In this document: in pieces, positions 14,772-16,935 of the stretch
Layout of the letters: each line of letters begins with the position of its first letter
Position numbering within the stretch: the first letter of the stretch is position 1
The notes under the pieces: generated by a model
Databases searched by the model: none
Seen by the model: only the letters and a program-made list of their open reading frames with translations
Told to the model about the DNA's origin: nothing
Assembly (NCBI GenBank): GCA_031553655.1
Contig: JAVBLG010000022.1
Location: 1 to 16,935 of the forward strand
DNA length: 16,935 nt
DNA from: JAVBLG01 sp031553655
GTDB lineage: Bacteria; Desulfobacterota; Desulfovibrionia; Desulfovibrionales; Desulfovibrionaceae
Reading direction: 5' to 3'
Translations under genes and position numbers: made by a program

Positions 14772-15962
14772 TTATTTGATATATGGGCCAAGGGCGTTAA
14801 ACAGCCAGCCCACAATATTCAGCATCACCCATAAATAGGCGATAAAAGCCGCTTGCAGTTTGAAGGTCATAATTTGCCGCAGCATCATAAATTCGGGCAG
14901 GCTGGCCACAACCGCGCTCATGCAGAAGGCCATGGTCGTGCCGATGGGCAGCCCCTTGATCAAGAGGCTTTCCATAATCGGAATGATGCCGGTGACATTG
15001 GAATACAGGGGAATGCCCACAAAAACGGCGGCGGGCACAGTCCACCACTTTGTGGCGCTGAAGTTTTCCGCAAACCAGTTGTGCGGCACAAAGCCGTGCA
15101 GGGCAGCCCCGATGCCCACTCCGATAAAAACCCACTTCCAGATGCGCCTGAAAATCATCCTTGCTTCGCCATAGGCAAAGTCATGCCGCTGGCGTATGGT
15201 CAGCCCGCGCACTTCTCCGTCTTCCGTAACCACCTGATGCGCGGGCGCGCTGTTCATGGCGTCAATAATAAAAGGCTGCAACCAGCGCTCGGCGCGGATT
15301 TTGTCCATGAACCAGCCACCCGCAATGCCCGCTAGCATGCCCACGATCACATAGGCCACCGTGAATTTCCAGCCGAGAAGGCCCCACAGCATGACAACGG
15401 CAAGCTCGTTGATCAGCGGCGAGGTAATGAGAAAGGCCATGGTTATGCCCACGGGAATGCGCGCGCTGATAAAACCGAGGAACAGCGGAATGCTTGAGCA
15501 GGAACAGAACGGCGTTATCGCCCCGAAACCGGCTCCGAGGAAATAGCCGAGTCCCTTTTGTTTACCGGCCAGAAAATCGCGCACAACTTCCACATTGAGC
15601 GAAGCCCGAATCCAGGCGATGCCGTAAATCAGGGCCACGAGCAGCAACAAAATCTTGGCCGTGTCGTAAAAAAAGAATTCCACGGACTCGCCCAGGCGCG
15701 AACCTTGGGCAATGCCGAATAAATTGTAGGTAAGCCACTGCGAAGCGGGCAGAATCCAGGAATAAACAAACCACCACACAGCGGCCAGAACCGCCACGAA
15801 GGCGACATAGCGCAGATTCCACGCCCGTTCGGCATCGGAAGGCGCGGGTGAGGATGAAGCCGAGGCGCGGGAAGCAGCGGTTGCGGCCTGCGAGCAGCAA
15901 GAAGCCGTGGCGGCCTGGGAGCCGCAAGCGCAACCTGTTAAATTTTCTTTGCTGTCAGCCAT
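14772..15962 (-). CDS. ArsP/DUF318-type permease with Cys-rich N-terminus
   Basis: 396 residues; start at 15962 with a weak AAGG eight bases upstream. The N-terminal ~45 residues are soluble, Ala/Ser-rich and carry Cys11, 13, 22 and 23. Then come about eight to ten membrane segments (first at about 51-72). The family signature is clear: GAGFGAITPFCSCSSIPLFLG with Cys153 and Cys155, then PVGITMAFLITSPLINELAVVML, and in the second half VFVGIPLYSNVTGIIPIMESLLIKG and GTTMAFCMSAVVASLPEFMML, an internal repeat of the first half. Some relatives (ArsP) export trivalent organoarsenicals; others are of unknown substrate. Being behind arsR, an efflux role for arsenic or a related metalloid is a reasonable inference. 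Located in the inner membrane. Confidence 0.9.
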   Translation of the reverse strand: MADSKENLTGCACGSQAATASCCSQAATAASRASASSSPAPSDAERAWNLRYVAFVAVLAAVWWFVYSWILPASQWLTYNLFGIAQGSRLGESVEFFFYDTAKILLLLVALIYGIAWIRASLNVEVVRDFLAGKQKGLGYFLGAGFGAITPFCSCSSIPLFLGFISARIPVGITMAFLITSPLINELAVVMLWGLLGWKFTVAYVIVGMLAGIAGGWFMDKIRAERWLQPFIIDAMNSAPAHQVVTEDGEVRGLTIRQRHDFAYGEARMIFRRIWKWVFIGVGIGAALHGFVPHNWFAENFSATKWWTVPAAVFVGIPLYSNVTGIIPIMESLLIKGLPIGTTMAFCMSAVVASLPEFMMLRQIMTFKLQAAFIAYLWVMLNIVGWLFNALGPYIK

Positions 15963-16019
15963 GACACATACCTTACTCTTACATTTGATGAATAATTAAA
16001 ATATTTGGCCACAAAAAAA

Positions 16020-16277
16020 TCATATGGAGGCTATGGAGTCCAAAAGTGTTTGCAGCCTGCTTTCGTCCATGCCAGGGTGCAATTTGGCCCCTTCGGGCAA
16101 AACAGCGAGGCTTTCCCGGTCATAGCCGATAGCCTCGGCCAGTTGGTCGGGAGAAGCGGCCGAACCGCAACAGCAGGAAGGCGGCCCGCAGCAGGACTGT
16201 TGCTGCCCCAAGGCAATGGCCGCGTAACCGGCCCGAACAATTTCCCTGGTTTCCTGTTCTTTTTTTACGTTATTCAT
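16020..16277 (-). CDS. short Cys-rich protein resembling the N-terminus of arsenite methyltransferase (likely truncated)
   Basis: 85 residues from ATG 16277 (a TTG at 16292 would add five residues). MNNVKKEQETREIVRAGYAAIA then SCCGPPSCCCGS (Cys29, 30, 35, 36, 37), then AEAIGYDRESLAVLPEGAKL. This follows the N-terminus of ArsM-type methyltransferases (~260 residues) up to the point where 'PEGANLGLGCGNP' and the SAM-binding domain would come; here the chain instead turns into HPGMDESRLQTLLDSIASI and stops. The next 57 bases to the permease hold no methyltransferase sequence, so the domain is absent and not just frameshifted. It may be a remnant, or a retained Cys-rich metalloid-binding peptide. 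It lies 18 bases after arsR. Confidence 0.7.
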   Translation of the reverse strand: MNNVKKEQETREIVRAGYAAIALGQQQSCCGPPSCCCGSAASPDQLAEAIGYDRESLAVLPEGAKLHPGMDESRLQTLLDSIASI

Positions 16278-16295
16278 GGAATATTCTTTCAATTC

Positions 16296-16652
16296 TCACT
16301 TCTTTATAATGGGCAAGACCTCGGGCGCAACCCCGCTTTCCAGCCTGTACTTGCGGCACTGTTCCGGGGTATTCTGGCAACACTCCGAAGTAAGGTAGGA
16401 GATGGTTTCAAGCATCAGCGGAATATTAGCCCGATAACGCAAAAAGCGCCCTTCCTTTTCCACGCTGACCAGCCCGCTGTACAAAACGGCCTTAAGATGA
16501 AAAGACAGATTGGTGGATGGGATGCCTAACTGTTTGGATATGTCCCCGGCCACCAGACCGTCGGGCGCGTTCCTCACCAGCAGCCGAAAAAGTTCCAGGC
16601 GCACGTCCGAAGACAGCGCTTCAAAAATAGTTGATGCTTGCTTTGTTTCCAT
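16296..16652 (-). CDS. arsR: ArsR-family metalloid-sensing repressor
   Basis: 118 residues, typical for the family. The winged helix-turn-helix is at about 5-75: IFEALSSDVRLELFRLLVRN, then the recognition helix region ISKQLGIPSTNLSFHLKAVL and the wing VSVEKEGRFLRYRA. The C-terminal Cys91-Cys92 and Cys99 (ECCQNTPEQC) are placed like the C-terminal thiol sites of the Acidithiobacillus-type ArsR that bind As(III), so the inducer is probably arsenite, an organoarsenical or antimonite. There is no ELCVCDL-type alpha-3 site as in the plasmid R773 form. It is the first gene of the operon and has an inverted repeat in its promoter region. No ribosome site is obvious before the ATG, so weak translation or a leaderless start is possible. 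Confidence 0.92.
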   Translation of the reverse strand: METKQASTIFEALSSDVRLELFRLLVRNAPDGLVAGDISKQLGIPSTNLSFHLKAVLYSGLVSVEKEGRFLRYRANIPLMLETISYLTSECCQNTPEQCRKYRLESGVAPEVLPIIKK

Positions 16653-16662
16653 AAGAATGATA

Positions 16663-16688
16663 TTTCAACATTAATTGAAACGTGTCAA
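16663..16688 (-). promoter_or_regulatory. arsR promoter with candidate ArsR operator
   Basis: TTTCAA (16663-16668) and TTGAAA (16675-16680) form a 6-bp inverted repeat around six bases. On the minus strand TTGACA (16688-16683) lies just upstream, with AAATAT 17 bases on as a poor -10. The inverted repeat therefore falls inside the promoter. ArsR/SmtB proteins often bind imperfect TTCA..TGAA-type dyads placed this way, so self-repression is likely. Confidence 0.5.
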
Positions 16689-16743
16689 GAGCAAAATAAT
16701 CAGCCCATCACGATATAGCCTTAAAACTCCATAGAGAACAGCC

Positions 16744-16803
16744 ATGTCCAGAACTCCGGCCGATAAAAACAGCCTGACGCCACTAGTGTCATGCCATTGT
16801 TGA
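16744..16803 (+). pseudogene. possible gene start cut by the insertion element
   Basis: ATG 16744 begins MSRTPADKNSLTP and the frame continues into the candidate end of the IS630-type element, where it stops at TGA 16801-16803. The first ~13 codons look chromosomal and the last ones come from element sequence. No strong ribosome site precedes it, so this may be chance. The rest of the gene, if real, should lie beyond the element to the right of this window. Confidence 0.25.
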
Positions 16804-16935
16804 AAAGTCTTAAATAGTGAATTATGCTATTTCCCAAGCAAGGAGATAGCTATGCCCAAAGTTCTCTATCGAATAACGCTGACACAAGAAGAGCGGACCC
16901 AACTCCAGGCGGTATCCACTCGTGGCAAACATGGC
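16784..16935 (+). mobile_element. left part of an IS630-type insertion sequence
   Basis: The transposase start at 16852 is preceded by about 68 bases that look like an element end. A TA dinucleotide at 16784-16785 is a candidate target site (IS630 elements insert at TA), followed by GTGTCATGCCATTGTTG as candidate terminal repeat. Near the gene, AAATAG (16812-16817) and CTATTT (16827-16832) form a small inverted repeat. The right end is outside the window, so the border is not proven. Confidence 0.5.
16852..16935 (+). CDS. IS630-family transposase, N-terminal fragment at window edge
   Basis: 28 codons are visible: MPKVLYRITLTQEERTQLQA then VSTRGKHG. The form 'hxYRhTLTxEERxxLxxhhxxGK(H/A)' is the typical opening of the helix-turn-helix domain of IS630-type DDE transposases. 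AGGAG (16841-16845) lies six bases before the ATG. The catalytic domain is beyond the right edge, so completeness cannot be judged; some members of this family need a programmed frameshift. Confidence 0.75.
   Translation, partial: MPKVLYRITLTQEERTQLQAVSTRGKHG

Overview
The window looks like chromosomal DNA of a sulfate-reducing or related anaerobic deltaproteobacterium, most likely a Desulfovibrio-type organism. The clearest pointer is an outer-membrane protein at 12757-14298 with the features of the Desulfovibrio homotrimeric porin family. A FecR-domain protein with a very long Glu-Pro tract, a PP0621-like Cys protein and a DHH-CBS-CBS-poly(A) polymerase fusion fit the same group. This placement is inference from protein recognition; no rRNA or tRNA gene is present.

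Layout: (1) 1-1485, minus strand, N-terminal part of a large FecR-domain protein that runs off the left edge inside a ~216-residue Glu-Pro repeat. (2) 1486-1888, AT-rich divergent intergenic region with a 10-bp palindrome over a TATAAT, then the leader of the next gene. (3) 1889-6141, plus strand, a two-gene signalling operon with 13-bp gene overlap: a metallo-beta-lactamase-fold/GAF/HD-GYP fusion followed by a CHASE2 class III nucleotide cyclase. One transcript would therefore carry a predicted c-di-GMP hydrolase and a predicted cAMP (or cGMP) synthase. (4) 6138-6270, a long nested inverted repeat between convergent genes. (5) 6293-7206, minus strand, folK and a small membrane-anchored Cys protein. 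(6) 7236-10908, plus strand, xerD and a 900-residue DHH/CBS/tRNA nucleotidyltransferase-like protein separated by 4 bp. (7) 10927-12325, minus strand, a cupin protein and an EamA/DMT transporter with a terminator between them. (8) 12326-12756, a promoter region without a gene, then the porin and its terminators (to about 14410). (9) 14470-16652, minus strand, an arsenic-type operon: ArsR repressor, a short Cys-rich ArsM-like N-terminal fragment, an ArsP-type permease, and a small thioredoxin-fold protein. (10) 16744-16935, the start of an IS630-type element, possibly inserted just inside another gene that diverges from arsR.

The most notable points are the MBL-GAF-HD-GYP/cyclase pair, the 133-bp inverted repeat at 6138-6270, and the metalloid operon in which all four products carry adjacent-cysteine motifs and the methyltransferase is reduced to its Cys-rich N-terminus. 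Nothing here is clearly an undescribed system; these are the best candidates for a second look.
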